A stretch of 64,000 nucleotides of DNA from CAVOGJ01 sp963695405 (lineage in GTDB: Bacteria; Planctomycetota; Planctomycetia; Pirellulales; Pirellulaceae), in contig CAVOGJ010000003.1 of NCBI GenBank assembly GCA_963695405.1, positions 1,054,001-1,118,000 on the forward strand, written 5' to 3'. This document shows positions 33,505 through 42,648 of this stretch, in pieces. A model generated the notes under the pieces. The model was not told the origin of the DNA and searched no databases. It worked only from the letters and a program-made list of their open reading frames with translations. The position numbers were made by a program, and so were the translations under genes. The number at the start of each line of letters is the position of its first letter. Position 1 is the stretch's first letter.

Positions 33505-34761
33505 CTATCCTTCTAGTTGCGCGTCGATCATTGACGGATCAAGATCCAGGCGAGGTCGATTGTCAGCAACGAGTGGGCCGACGCCAGCCACCGCCAGCGT
33601 GGCAAGCAAGACCACGCCCCAGCCAAACGCCGATGCGACCAGCAATCCGGTGAGGGTGGTCTCACCTCCCAACCAACCGAGATGCTGGGCCTCGGTCATG
33701 ACGGCCACGGCAATCAAATTGACAATTCCCAGAGGCAACATGATCTTCCAGGCGAGCGACATCAACTGGTCGAAACGAAACCGCGGCCAGGACCAACGCA
33801 CGAGCATGAAGAACATCACGACCCCAAAGATCTTGGCAAACAGGACGCCGATGCGGGCGAACGCGAGAAACCAGGTAATTTCATCTTGGGGACCGCCCGT
33901 CAATCCCCAAAAGTGCCATCCCCCCAAGAACAAGATCGAGATCAGGAACGAGGCGGTGATCATATGAATAAATTCGGCGGTCAAGAAGAGCACCAATTTG
34001 ATGCCCGCGTATTCCGTATGGTAGCCACCCACGAGTTCTTGCTCGCATTCCGGCAAGTCGAACGGGAGCCGAGCTGCCTCGGCAAACGCAGCCACTACAA
34101 AAACCACGAAGCCGAGGGGTTGCAATACGGCAAACCAAAAACCGGAAGCAGCCTGTTGATCGATAATCGCCCCTAAGCGGAGGGAACCGGTGGCGAGGAC
34201 GACACCGAGGATGCCGAGCCCTAGCGGCAGCTCGTAGGCAATCATCTGAGCACTCGAACGCAGACCACCCAGGAAACTGTACTTGCTGTTACTCGCCCAC
34301 CCGCCCAGGATCACACCATAGACGGCAATGCTTGAAAGGGCAAACACATAGATCAACCCTACGTCAAGCTGCGGTGCCACTACCAGGTCCACCGGTTCGT
34401 CCCACCAGCCGGGAAGTGCCGGAAGCTGACTACCAAAGGGAATCACTGCAAAGATCGCCAGCGCCGCCGACATGATGACGAGCGGCGCCAGCACGAACAA
34501 CCGGCGATCTACTTGGGCCGGTGTAAACTCCTCCTTGAGAATCATCTTGATGCCATCCGCAATCGGCTGGCCGAGCCCAAACAGTTTGAGATCCTTTCCG
34601 CCAAACAGGCTGAGAGGTAAACCGACTCGATTGGGACCTCGACGATCTTGCACCCAGGCGGCCACCCGACGCTCGAGCAGCACGAAGTAGGCCGCGGCGC
34701 CCATGATGCCGTTGAGCAGCAGAAACCCTTTGATGAACGCTGCGATGGACACTTCGAACAT
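33505..34761 (-). CDS. nuoH: NADH-quinone oxidoreductase subunit H
   Basis: A 418-residue membrane subunit that lines the quinone chamber. The ATG at 34761, one base after the nuoG stop, is preferred to an upstream in-frame start at 34833 that would lie inside nuoG. Motifs include ERRVAAWVQDRRGPNRVG, LGQPIADGIKMILKEEFTP, FALSSIAVYGVILGGWASN, LPFDLPECEQELVGGYHTEY and MLVRWSWPRFRFDQLM. Around eight helices are seen, and the C-terminus is about 60 residues longer than in E. coli. Confidence 0.95.
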   Translation of the reverse strand: MFEVSIAAFIKGFLLLNGIMGAAAYFVLLERRVAAWVQDRRGPNRVGLPLSLFGGKDLKLFGLGQPIADGIKMILKEEFTPAQVDRRLFVLAPLVIMSAALAIFAVIPFGSQLPALPGWWDEPVDLVVAPQLDVGLIYVFALSSIAVYGVILGGWASNSKYSFLGGLRSSAQMIAYELPLGLGILGVVLATGSLRLGAIIDQQAASGFWFAVLQPLGFVVFVVAAFAEAARLPFDLPECEQELVGGYHTEYAGIKLVLFLTAEFIHMITASFLISILFLGGWHFWGLTGGPQDEITWFLAFARIGVLFAKIFGVVMFFMLVRWSWPRFRFDQLMSLAWKIMLPLGIVNLIAVAVMTEAQHLGWLGGETTLTGLLVASAFGWGVVLLATLAVAGVGPLVADNRPRLDLDPSMIDAQLEG

Positions 34762-34762
34762 G

Positions 34763-35338
34763 CTAAGCCTCCGCCAGTTGATGAATGCGAAGATCGACGC
34801 CCTCCGGTGGAAGCGGTCCGCCCGCGGCGGCAAAGAAACTGATCTCGCGGACCATTTCCGCGAGGATCTTCTGTGGCTGATAAAGCCCGGATCGCTTCGT
34901 CAGTCGCCACAGTAGCTGCCCGTCCGACATGGCGCCGGCCGGAGGCCGAATGGCCCAGTCAAACGACTGTAACCGGTCATTAAAGTTTACATAAGAACCG
35001 GATCGCTCCGCAAAGGCGACCCCCGGCAGCTGGTATGTCGCATTCTCCCAGAGCGGCGAGTCGAACATGTCGTGGACGATCATGAGCTCGATGTTGGCCA
35101 GTGCGGCCGCCTGTTCGTTGCTGATCCAAGCGGGCCGCACATAACCTCCAGCCACCCACAGCGCCCCAAATTCCTCGGACGCGTAACGCGGCAAAAAGTC
35201 CTCGAACCTGACGAGTTCACCTGCTACGGCCGCCAGAACGGCTTCCACACCGCGTCGATTGGGGCACTTCTCTGCTCGAATCGTGAAGCCATTCGGAAAG
35301 CGTTCGTCCTCTCCCTCGCGCGGAACTGGTCCGAGCGC
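34763..35338 (-). CDS. nuoG: nuoG, C-terminal part after a frameshift
   Basis: This frame continues the NuoG protein whose N-terminal part is in the next entry. The junction is at about 35336-35340, where one extra C in the run TTACGCGCTC puts the ribosome out of frame. In this frame the sequence picks up as ALGPVPREGEDERFPNGFTI, with no stop back to the junction, and runs 191 residues to a TAG one base before nuoH. It includes RRGVEAVL, AALANIELMIVHDMFDSPL, LPGVAFAERSGSYVNFNDR and the helical end. A separate start at 35248 (GTG) is only an artefact of the broken frame. Joined length is about 539 residues. Confidence 0.88.
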   Translation of the reverse strand, partial: ALGPVPREGEDERFPNGFTIRAEKCPNRRGVEAVLAAVAGELVRFEDFLPRYASEEFGALWVAGGYVRPAWISNEQAAALANIELMIVHDMFDSPLWENATYQLPGVAFAERSGSYVNFNDRLQSFDWAIRPPAGAMSDGQLLWRLTKRSGLYQPQKILAEMVREISFFAAAGGPLPPEGVDLRIHQLAEA

Positions 35339-36383
35339 GTAACAGCGCCTTTTCGTCGAGCGATCGAATATACGTCGCCAGCAGGTAAGCTTCCTCCACC
35401 GTTAAATGAGGCGAGAGGACGGCGGCCAGCCGACCTGCCGACCGCAACGCGGTTTCGAGCAACTGTGGAATCTGTGACCACTCAATATTCTCGTGCTCAC
35501 CTGTTTCGGCGAAGCGCCTTGGTTGGCTCAACCGCGTCTTGTCATGCACGTGCTTGAACCCGTAACGACCCTCGTCGCAAATCCACCACTGATTAACATG
35601 CGGATTCTCACGAGGCTTGATGCGATAAATCCTGTCCTGATTCTCATCAACATGGATCGAACAGCCGGTGGAACAGCCAGCACAGACGTTCGGTCGGGGC
35701 TGCATGAACCAGACCCGCTGCGAGTAGAGAAAGTCGCGATCACCCAACGCGCCCACGGGACAAATATCGACGACGTTTCCCGACATCTTGTTATCAAGCG
35801 GAAAGCCGGGAAAGACATCAATCTCTTCGTGAGCTCCTCGATTGACCACCATCAACTCGCTCGTACCTGTGATCTCGCGGGTGAAGCGTACGCAGCGCGT
35901 ACACATCACACAGCGGTCGACAAAGAGCGTGACCGTGTCGCCGACGGGACGCCGGCGACTGGTGAACGGTTTAATGTCGGCACGACGCTCAGGCTGACCG
36001 TGCTGGAAATGATAGTCCTGCAGGTAGCATTCGCCCGCCTTGTCGCAAATAGGACAGTCGATCGGGTGACGAATTAGCAGGTCCTCTTCCACCATGGCCC
36101 GCGCCGCAGTGACCTGCTCGCTATTGGTCACGAAGACCGTGCCATCGGTCGCTGGCGTCTGGCAACCGGGCACCAGTTTGGGGACCATACTGATCTCGCC
36201 TGTCGCCGGATCCTTGCGACCTGTTTCCACCAGGCACATCCGACAACTGGCAACCACGGACAGACCCGGATGCCAGCAATAGTGGGGCACATCAAAACCG
36301 GCCCGCTGGGCGGCCTGGATGCCGTTCAGTCGCTCGCCATTGGCGATCTCGACTTCAATTCCGTTAACGATAACAGTGGGCAT
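35217..36383 (-). CDS. nuoG: nuoG, N-terminal part, NADH-quinone oxidoreductase subunit G
   Basis: Complex I subunit G carrying the N1b, N4, N5 and N7-type clusters. The 2Fe-2S ferredoxin domain has HYCWHPGLSVVASCRMC with a later Cys. The His-Cys cluster is HPIDCPICDKAGEC. The 4Fe-4S site is CVMCTRCVRF with a following CPVGAL. A CxxCxxxC-27-C set (CAGCSTGC and WWICDEG) matches the N7 site. The genuine sequence runs to about residue 348 (EKALL); the rest of this frame (RARTSSARGRGRTL onward) is out of frame and stops at 35217. The protein continues in the frame at 34763-35338. It lacks the long molybdopterin-like domain of E. coli NuoG. Confidence 0.9.
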   Translation of the reverse strand: MPTVIVNGIEVEIANGERLNGIQAAQRAGFDVPHYCWHPGLSVVASCRMCLVETGRKDPATGEISMVPKLVPGCQTPATDGTVFVTNSEQVTAARAMVEEDLLIRHPIDCPICDKAGECYLQDYHFQHGQPERRADIKPFTSRRRPVGDTVTLFVDRCVMCTRCVRFTREITGTSELMVVNRGAHEEIDVFPGFPLDNKMSGNVVDICPVGALGDRDFLYSQRVWFMQPRPNVCAGCSTGCSIHVDENQDRIYRIKPRENPHVNQWWICDEGRYGFKHVHDKTRLSQPRRFAETGEHENIEWSQIPQLLETALRSAGRLAAVLSPHLTVEEAYLLATYIRSLDEKALLRARTSSARGRGRTLSEWLHDSSREVPQSTRCGSRSGGRSR

Positions 36384-36434
36384 GGTTTCTACTTGCGGCG
36401 GGATAAGAGAGAGTGGCGGGTACGTGGCGATCGC

Positions 36435-37793
36435 CTAATGGACTTCGACCGTCTCCAGGGCAGGAACGGGCGTTTCCACCATGTAGCCACTCGGATTGGT
36501 CCGGCGAATGTAGGCCTCGAACTCCGGGCGAAATTTGTGAATGGCATTTTTTAGCGGCCAGGCGGCCCCGTCGGCCAGCCCACAGATGGTGGTTCCTGGC
36601 GTAATTCCGATGGTATTCCCGATTTCGAGGAGCAGGTCGAGATCTTTCAGCCTCCCTTTGCCAGCCTTGATGCGATCAAGCATCTTCAGCGCCCAGGAAG
36701 TTCCCTCCCGGCAGGGCGTGCACTGACCGCAACTTTCATGGGCGAAGAAGCGAGCACTATTGTGCAGAAAGTCGACCATCTCCACCGTCTCGTCCAGAAC
36801 GACCACAGCGGCCGTGCCAAGACCCAGGCATTGATACCTACCGGGACCGGAGAAATCGAGCGGGCACTCAAATTCCGCGGCCGCGAGCAGCCCCATACTG
36901 ATGCCGCCGGGAATGGCCGCCTTCGCCCGCCGGCCCTTCCACACGCCGCCGCCGAATTCATCAATCAACTCGCGAACGGTGATGCCCAGCGGCGCCTCGT
37001 AGCAGCCCGGTCGATTGACGTGCCCACTCAAGCAATACAGCTTGGGTCCGTAGCTGCCGGCGTCTCTTGGATTGTGCGGGTCGGCGGGTGTCCCCATGGA
37101 CATGAACCATTCCGCGCCGCGGTCCGCGATGTGTTTGACGCAGGCCACGGTTTCGACATTGTTCACCACCGTCGGCTTGCGAAAGACTCCCTCTACGGCA
37201 GGGAATGGCGGCTTAATTCTCGGCCAGGCCCGCTTCCCCTCAAGACTCTCGATCAATCCCGTCTCTTCGCCGCAGATGTACGCGGCCGCACCCCGGTGCA
37301 CATAAACGTCCAGATCGTAACCACTCCCCAAGATGTCTGCTCCCAGATAGCCGGCTGCCTGGCACTCAGCGATCGCCTGCTCCAACCGTTGCCATGACTG
37401 CGGATACTCATAACGGAGATAGATGTAGGCACGACTCGCCTTGGTGGCGTAGCAACTAAGAATCAAACCCTCCAACACTTGGTGCGGGTCCGCTTCCATG
37501 AGGATGCGATTATTGAACGTACCGGGCTCGCTTTCGTCGGCATTCAGACAAAAATAAATTGGGCCCGGATGGTCCTTCGGCAGGAACGACCACTTCAGAC
37601 CGCAGGGAAAGCCAGCGCCTCCCCGCCCTCGCAAACGACTCGCCTTGACCAGCTCAATGACGTCGTTCGGCGACTTTTCCTTCAGCGTCTGACGTAGCGC
37701 CTGATAACCGCCTCCCGCTTCGTACACCTTGAGCGTGTGACTATCGGGCGCATGAATATTCGCCAACAAAACAGGATCGAATGATGCCACCAT
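36435..37793 (-). CDS. nuoF: NADH-quinone oxidoreductase subunit F
   Basis: A 452-residue flavoprotein that takes the hydride from NADH. The FMN/NADH site is seen in LRGRGGAGFPCGLKWSF and FCLNADESEPGT, and in YICGEETGLIESLEG. The N3 4Fe-4S cluster has ESCGQCTPCREGT and a distant Cys in GTTICGLADG. Length and motif order are standard. It sits between nuoE (51 bases upstream) and nuoG. All three NADH-module genes are present, so the enzyme should oxidise NADH rather than accept ferredoxin or F420. Confidence 0.97.
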   Translation of the reverse strand: MVASFDPVLLANIHAPDSHTLKVYEAGGGYQALRQTLKEKSPNDVIELVKASRLRGRGGAGFPCGLKWSFLPKDHPGPIYFCLNADESEPGTFNNRILMEADPHQVLEGLILSCYATKASRAYIYLRYEYPQSWQRLEQAIAECQAAGYLGADILGSGYDLDVYVHRGAAAYICGEETGLIESLEGKRAWPRIKPPFPAVEGVFRKPTVVNNVETVACVKHIADRGAEWFMSMGTPADPHNPRDAGSYGPKLYCLSGHVNRPGCYEAPLGITVRELIDEFGGGVWKGRRAKAAIPGGISMGLLAAAEFECPLDFSGPGRYQCLGLGTAAVVVLDETVEMVDFLHNSARFFAHESCGQCTPCREGTSWALKMLDRIKAGKGRLKDLDLLLEIGNTIGITPGTTICGLADGAAWPLKNAIHKFRPEFEAYIRRTNPSGYMVETPVPALETVEVH

Positions 37794-37844
37794 GTTGTCT
37801 CGTTTCTGCCTCTGCGATGAAGGGACGAACCGGCTCTGCGTCCG

Positions 37845-38345
37845 CTATTCGGTCTTGCATCCTGTTTGGTCCAGGAAGTCGTTCGCCGCATCGATGTCCA
37901 AGTTCTTATACAGGTCGTTCCCCGCCAGCATGCACGGCGCATAGTCGCAGGCACCCAGGCACTCGGCGTACTCCAGCGTCAGCTTCCCATCCTGCGTTGT
38001 CTCTCCGGGTCGAATTCCAAGCCGCTGGCACATGTGTTCCAGCACCTCTTCGCCTCCGCGAAGTGCACAGCTGATCGAGCGACATACCCAGGCCCGCGTT
38101 TCCCCGTGAGCCGCATCCTGCTTAAAGAACCCATAAAATGTCAGCGTATCTTGAACTTCTGCCGGTGCCAGTTCGAGCAACTCGGCGACTTCTACGACCG
38201 CCTGCAACGGGACGTGCCGTAAGTGGGCATTGACAACATGCAATGCCGGCAAAGTGACGGCCTGCAGGGAGGGGTAGCGAGGCATGAACGCCTTGATCTC
38301 GGCGATCATCTCTTCCGTCAGGACACGTTGCTGGGTCGTCGACAT
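37845..38345 (-). CDS. nuoE: NADH-quinone oxidoreductase subunit E
   Basis: A 166-residue thioredoxin-like subunit binding the 2Fe-2S cluster N1a. The ligand Cys are in WVCRSISCALRG and CLGACDYAPCML. The ATG at 38345 (MSTTQQRVLTEEM) is preferred; the frame is open up to 38531 but that stretch overlaps nuoD and is Arg/Pro-rich noise. The helical N-terminal domain (KAFMPRYPSLQAVTLPALHV) is normal. It lies 26 bases after nuoD. Confidence 0.95.
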   Translation of the reverse strand: MSTTQQRVLTEEMIAEIKAFMPRYPSLQAVTLPALHVVNAHLRHVPLQAVVEVAELLELAPAEVQDTLTFYGFFKQDAAHGETRAWVCRSISCALRGGEEVLEHMCQRLGIRPGETTQDGKLTLEYAECLGACDYAPCMLAGNDLYKNLDIDAANDFLDQTGCKTE

Positions 38346-38371
38346 GCGTTGAAGAAGCCTTGGGGAATGGG

Positions 38372-39592
38372 TTAGCGGTCGAGCTCGGCGGCAATAATGT
38401 TGAGGCTGCCGAGCACGGCCACAATGTCGCTCAAGGTGTGGCCACAGATCAGATGCGGGAAAATGGCAAAATGCAGGAACGATGGGGGGCGGCAGCGAGC
38501 TCGGTAGGCGACATCGCTCCCATCGCCACACAGATAGAAGCCCAGCTCCCCATTGGGCGCCTCGATCGCCGCATACGATTCCTCGTGAGGCACATGCAGT
38601 CCTCGATTCTGCATCACTAACTCGAAATGAGTGATGGTGCCTTCGATGGTTTGATAAACCTGCTGCTTGGTCGGCAAAGCGGCACGTTCATCAATTTGTA
38701 CATTCACCGGACCGGACGGCAGGTTCTCAACGGCTTGCTGGATGATCTTGAGACTTTCCTTGATCTCCGCGATCCGCACGTAGTATCGCGCGAAGCAGTC
38801 GCCGGCCGACGCACAGCAGATTTGAAAATCAAAGTCTTCGTATGCCAGATAGGGGTCGTCCAGTCGTAAATCACGCGTGACACCACTGGCTCGAGCCACC
38901 GGTCCAGTGCAGCTGCGCTGGATGGCCTCTTCCTTCGTCAAGATGCCAACCTGCTTCGTCCGATCGACAAAGATTCGATTTCGATTCAGCAAACGCTCCA
39001 TATCGGCGACAGTGCGGGGGAAGTCGCGGAGAAACTCACGGATCTTGCGGATCGTGACGTCCGTCATGTCGTGCATGACACCACCCACCCGCGTGTAGCT
39101 GTTCGTGAAACGAGCGCCGCAGAGGGATTCAAAGATATCGTAAATGCGCTTGCGCTGGTAAAAGGCGTAGAGGAAGAAGGTAAAGGCGCCGGTATCGAGC
39201 CCCATGGCACCGGTACTGAGTAAGTGATCGGAAATCCGCGCCAGCTCGGCAACAATCACGCGAATGTACTGACACCTGCGGGTCGGCTCGATGCCCATCA
39301 GCGTCTCGACCGCATGATGCCAGGCCACATTGTTGGCCATCGGCGAAATGTAGTTCATGCGGTCGGTGACGGTGACGTATTGATTGTAATCGAGGTGCTC
39401 GCCAATCTTTTCGAATCCCGAATGCAAATAGCCGATGTCGGGGGTCGCCGCGACCACGCGTTCCCCATCGAGCTTCAATAAAATCCGCAACGTGGTATGC
39501 GTTGCCGGATGCTGCGGCCCAAAATTCAAGGTCCACAGGTAATCCTGCGCGCGCGTTTCGGCGGTCGACGGTGAAGTTGCAATCGTGGACAT
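38372..39592 (-). CDS. nuoD: NADH-quinone oxidoreductase subunit D
   Basis: A 406-residue quinone-site subunit, related to the large subunit of NiFe hydrogenases. The motifs LNFGPQHPATHTTLRILL with the quinone-site His, PDIGYLHSGFEKIGEHLDY, RVGGVMHDM and PSFLHFAIFPHLICGHTLSDIVAVLGSLNIIAAELDR-type ending are present. The ATG at 39592 is chosen; an upstream frame to 39658 would overlap nuoC. nuoC and nuoD are separate genes here, unlike the fused nuoCD of E. coli. Confidence 0.95.
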   Translation of the reverse strand: MSTIATSPSTAETRAQDYLWTLNFGPQHPATHTTLRILLKLDGERVVAATPDIGYLHSGFEKIGEHLDYNQYVTVTDRMNYISPMANNVAWHHAVETLMGIEPTRRCQYIRVIVAELARISDHLLSTGAMGLDTGAFTFFLYAFYQRKRIYDIFESLCGARFTNSYTRVGGVMHDMTDVTIRKIREFLRDFPRTVADMERLLNRNRIFVDRTKQVGILTKEEAIQRSCTGPVARASGVTRDLRLDDPYLAYEDFDFQICCASAGDCFARYYVRIAEIKESLKIIQQAVENLPSGPVNVQIDERAALPTKQQVYQTIEGTITHFELVMQNRGLHVPHEESYAAIEAPNGELGFYLCGDGSDVAYRARCRPPSFLHFAIFPHLICGHTLSDIVAVLGSLNIIAAELDR

Positions 39593-39650
39593 GAGTGCTT
39601 GTCGCCTTACTCCCCTATCGACTCGCTTGGCCTGACAGGGAATATCGGAA

Positions 39651-40151
39651 TCAGGCATCGCCTCGCGCGATGACCGGAAAATTGTGCCGCTCGCCGCGGC
39701 CCTGCAGTGGATAATCCTTCCGCAACGGGAATGCGGCGAATTCCTGAGGCATTAAGATGCGACGCAATTCCGGATGACCGTCGAACGTAATGCCAAACAT
39801 GTCCCAAACCTCCCGCTCCAGCCAATTCGCACCCTCCCACAACGGGACCATCGACTCGACGCGAAGATTGGACTCATCAAGAAAGACGCGCACGGTGAGC
39901 CGATCATTGGTCTCCGTGTTGGCCAGCAAGTAGACCAGCCCAAACCGATCGGTCGCGCCGCGATAGTTCAGATAGTCGACGCAGGTGATGTCGACGAGCA
40001 GATTGAAGCCCAGACTATCTTTCAGTTCACCCAGTACCTGCTTGACCCGTTCCTGGGGCACGATCAGGCGTGACTGCCCTCGAAATTCGCTGGTCAAAAA
40101 ATCAGGAAACCGCTGGCGAATCGTCTCCCGTGCTGTCTCGGAGAGTCCCAT
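39651..40151 (-). CDS. nuoC: NADH-quinone oxidoreductase subunit C
   Basis: A 166-residue complex I 30-kDa subunit. The family region contains DITCVDYLNYRG, FGLVYLLANTETNDRLTV, the signature WEGANWLEREVWDMFG and HPELRRILMPQEF with YPLQGRGERH at the end. Length is normal. The gene starts directly next to the nuoB stop and precedes nuoD by 58 bases. Confidence 0.95.
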   Translation of the reverse strand: MGLSETARETIRQRFPDFLTSEFRGQSRLIVPQERVKQVLGELKDSLGFNLLVDITCVDYLNYRGATDRFGLVYLLANTETNDRLTVRVFLDESNLRVESMVPLWEGANWLEREVWDMFGITFDGHPELRRILMPQEFAAFPLRKDYPLQGRGERHNFPVIARGDA

Positions 40152-40736
40152 TTAAGTCTCCTGAAACCGACGTAGACCCGCCGGTGTGAATGCAGGCGAC
40201 TGACCCAAGATCGGCAATTCGACCAGGGCCCGCTTGGGAGCCTGACGGGCAGCGAGATTGAATTCCTCACCGGTTAGCGTTCCCTCACGTTGAATCTTGT
40301 CCTGAAGATCAATGATCGCCTGGATCAACTGTTCAGGACGAGGCGGGCAGCCGGGCACGTACATGTCCACCGGAATAAACCGGTCAATGCCCTGCACCAC
40401 CGCATACGTGTCAAAAACACCACCCGAAGAAGCACACGCACCCATCGAGATGCACCATTTTGGCTCGTGCATCTGTTGCCAGATCCGCTGCAAAACCGGC
40501 AACATCTTCATGACGACTCGTCCGGCCACGATCATCAAATCGCACTGCCGTGGGCTGAAGCGAAACACCTCCGCTCCAAAACGGGCCAAATCATGGCGAC
40601 TGGCCCCAGTCGCCATCAGTTCAATCCCACAACATGCCGTGGCAAAGGGCATCGGCCAGAGACTATTCTTCCGGCACCAACTGGCGAGCGAATCGAGTTT
40701 GCTGACCACCACATTCTCGGGTATCTCTAACGCCAT
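40152..40736 (-). CDS. nuoB: NADH-quinone oxidoreductase subunit B
   Basis: A 194-residue subunit that holds the terminal 4Fe-4S cluster N2. The ligands are in PFATACCGIELM (tandem Cys), MGACASSGGVF and YVPGCPPRPEQL. The ATG at 40736 overlaps the nuoA stop by 10 bases; a longer frame to 40835 would run deep into nuoA. The C-terminal 40 residues are a longer-than-usual polar tail. Confidence 0.95.
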   Translation of the reverse strand: MALEIPENVVVSKLDSLASWCRKNSLWPMPFATACCGIELMATGASRHDLARFGAEVFRFSPRQCDLMIVAGRVVMKMLPVLQRIWQQMHEPKWCISMGACASSGGVFDTYAVVQGIDRFIPVDMYVPGCPPRPEQLIQAIIDLQDKIQREGTLTGEEFNLAARQAPKRALVELPILGQSPAFTPAGLRRFQET

Positions 40737-41122
40737 CGCAGCACCCCCTTCCGCCACTCGTAAACCAGCCCCGCGATCACGAGGGTCAAAAAGAACATCA
40801 CTCCGGCGAAGACGACCCCGCGACTGGAAACCCACCCGGCCGCAACCGCGGCGTCAATGCCAGCCGGATTGCGACTGGCCACCGCCCACGGGTAAATGAA
40901 TAGCAGTTCGACATCAAAAATCAGAAACGCGATGGCGACGAGATGGAAGCGGACGTCGAAGCGACGTCGCGTGTCATGTACCGGGTCCATGCCGCTTTCG
41001 TAGGGCATCTCCTTCACGCCGCCCGCACGCTTCGGTCCGAGCAAGGTGCCAGCCACGAGCATCCCCAGGGGAATCGCGGCGGCGCAGGCTACGAACACAA
41101 ATACGGGGAGGGCCGCTTGCAT
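40727..41122 (-). CDS. nuoA: NADH-quinone oxidoreductase subunit A
   Basis: A 131-residue three-helix complex I subunit. The hallmark loop is KEMPYESGMDPV with the quinone-site Cys replaced by Met/Ser-type residues at the usual ECG position (YESG), and RFHLVAIAFLIFDVELLFIYPWA follows in helix 2. It is the first gene of the nuo operon. A possible promoter lies 38-65 bases upstream. Confidence 0.95.
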   Translation of the reverse strand: MQAALPVFVFVACAAAIPLGMLVAGTLLGPKRAGGVKEMPYESGMDPVHDTRRRFDVRFHLVAIAFLIFDVELLFIYPWAVASRNPAGIDAAVAAGWVSSRGVVFAGVMFFLTLVIAGLVYEWRKGVLRWR

Positions 41123-41159
41123 AAATGCTTACCATTTCCAGGGTTGAAGGACTTTGTGA

Positions 41160-41187
41160 ATATTATCACGAAGTGGAACCGAAACAA
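41160..41187 (-). promoter_or_regulatory. Possible promoter of the nuo operon
   Basis: On the minus strand, TTGTTT and TAATAT (overlapping GATAAT) are separated by 16 bases, ending 38 bases before nuoA. The match to a housekeeping-type promoter is partial (the -10 overlaps a better hexamer at poor spacing). Confidence 0.3.
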
Positions 41188-41396
41188 ATCCCGTGCGGGC
41201 AACAACCTCCTGAGGGAACCGCTGATCGTAATGCAGCCCGGGAAGCAGGGTCAAGTAACGTTGACGGTGAGGCCCCAAGCGGGCCCCTACCGACCAATAA
41301 TTAAATCAGAAATACACGAAAAACGGACCGCGGGTAACGTGCTAAGCTGCAGGCAGGCCGGGCAAGTCGCGGACGCTGACACGAATGGAGGAACCG

Positions 41397-42626
41397 GTGA
41401 CGCCACAGCAAATCGAAGAGCTCATCCAATTGACACGTCGTCTCGTGCGGACGCCGAGCGTCAATCCGATGGGCGAACCGGCCGATCCAGCGATTTGCTT
41501 CGAGGGACGCGTCACCGATCTGCTGGCGGACCTGTTCACACGTCGCGGGCTGGCCACCTTTCGAGACACCGCGATTCCCTCGCAGGGAGCCGCGCCCGCT
41601 CGAGATAATATTCTGGCTTATCTTCCTGGTCGTCCAGGCAGTCCCACGGTCATGCTAGAAGCCCACCAGGATACGGTACCGGTCATCGGCATGACGATTG
41701 ATCCGTTCGCGGCCGAGCTCCGTGAGGGACGCATCTGGGGTCGAGGGGCGTGCGATGTGAAGGGCGGCATGGCAGCCATGCTGATGGCATTCTTCGCGAT
41801 CGCGGAACACGCGACATCCGACCGACCGCATGTGGTCATGGCCTGCGCGGTGAATGAGGAGCACGGTTTCTCTGGTTCCAAACGACTCAAAGAGCTATGG
41901 GAACAAGCCGAGTGCCCTTTCATGACCGGGCCGCCGCAAAAAATCGTCGTCGCCGAACCGACCGAATTGAATGTGGTGGTGGCCCATAAGGGGGTCGTTC
42001 GCTGGCGTTGCCGCACGCGCGGCCGCGCGACGCACAGTTCGAGCCCCGCCGAGGGGATCAACGCCATCTACGGCATGGGACACGTTGTGTCGGCGCTGGA
42101 AATCTATGCCCGTGACATCGTCCATCGACAATCGCATCATCCGTTGCTCGGCCCCCCTACCTTGAGCGTGGGGACCATTCGCGGCGGCGTTTCGGTGAAT
42201 ACCGTTCCCGACCAATGTGAGATTCACGTCGATCGCCGCATACTGCCGGGGGAGACCCACGCGGCGGCCCGTCAGCATGTCATCGACTATGTCACCCAGG
42301 CGATCGGCGGGGACTTTGAGGTCGAGCACGAACCGCCCGATATCTGCTCGCCCTACTTTGATACGCCGGCTGAGGGGAGCCTCGCACAATCACTGTTGGC
42401 GACGATTCGCCGGCAAGGCCATCATCCCCAGGCGACCGGCGTGCAATTCGGTACCGACGCGTCCATCTTAGGCGGCACGGGCATTCCTACCGTCATTTTC
42501 GGACCTGGGTCGATTGCCCAGGCCCACACGGCAGATGAATGGCTGGATGTCGGACAACTCGTGGCGGCGACCCAGATCCTGATCGACTTCTTGACGTCGA
42601 TGTGCCTGGAGGCTCCAGCCGTCTGA
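41397..42626 (+). CDS. M20-family metallopeptidase, ArgE/DapE type
   Basis: A 409-residue zinc hydrolase. The GTG at 41397 is chosen because GGAGG lies 5 bases upstream; an ATG at 41385 overlaps that site. Metal ligands are seen in MLEAHQDTVPV, RGACDVKGGMAAM and AVNEEHGFSG, where the Glu pair supplies the base. The dimerisation domain (about 205-315) has HKGVVRWRCRTRGRATHSS. It has the layout of acetylornithine deacetylase and succinyl-diaminopimelate desuccinylase; the exact acyl substrate cannot be told. No arg or dap gene is adjacent. It is divergent from the nuo operon. Confidence 0.9.
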   Translation: MTPQQIEELIQLTRRLVRTPSVNPMGEPADPAICFEGRVTDLLADLFTRRGLATFRDTAIPSQGAAPARDNILAYLPGRPGSPTVMLEAHQDTVPVIGMTIDPFAAELREGRIWGRGACDVKGGMAAMLMAFFAIAEHATSDRPHVVMACAVNEEHGFSGSKRLKELWEQAECPFMTGPPQKIVVAEPTELNVVVAHKGVVRWRCRTRGRATHSSSPAEGINAIYGMGHVVSALEIYARDIVHRQSHHPLLGPPTLSVGTIRGGVSVNTVPDQCEIHVDRRILPGETHAAARQHVIDYVTQAIGGDFEVEHEPPDICSPYFDTPAEGSLAQSLLATIRRQGHHPQATGVQFGTDASILGGTGIPTVIFGPGSIAQAHTADEWLDVGQLVAATQILIDFLTSMCLEAPAV

Positions 42627-42648
42627 GCCGTGGCATAGCGCGTGGCTT

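Noticed and set aside
35224..35481. An 85-codon frame inside nuoG near the frameshift
   Set aside because: It is neither of the two frames that carry NuoG motifs; it is a shadow in the third frame.
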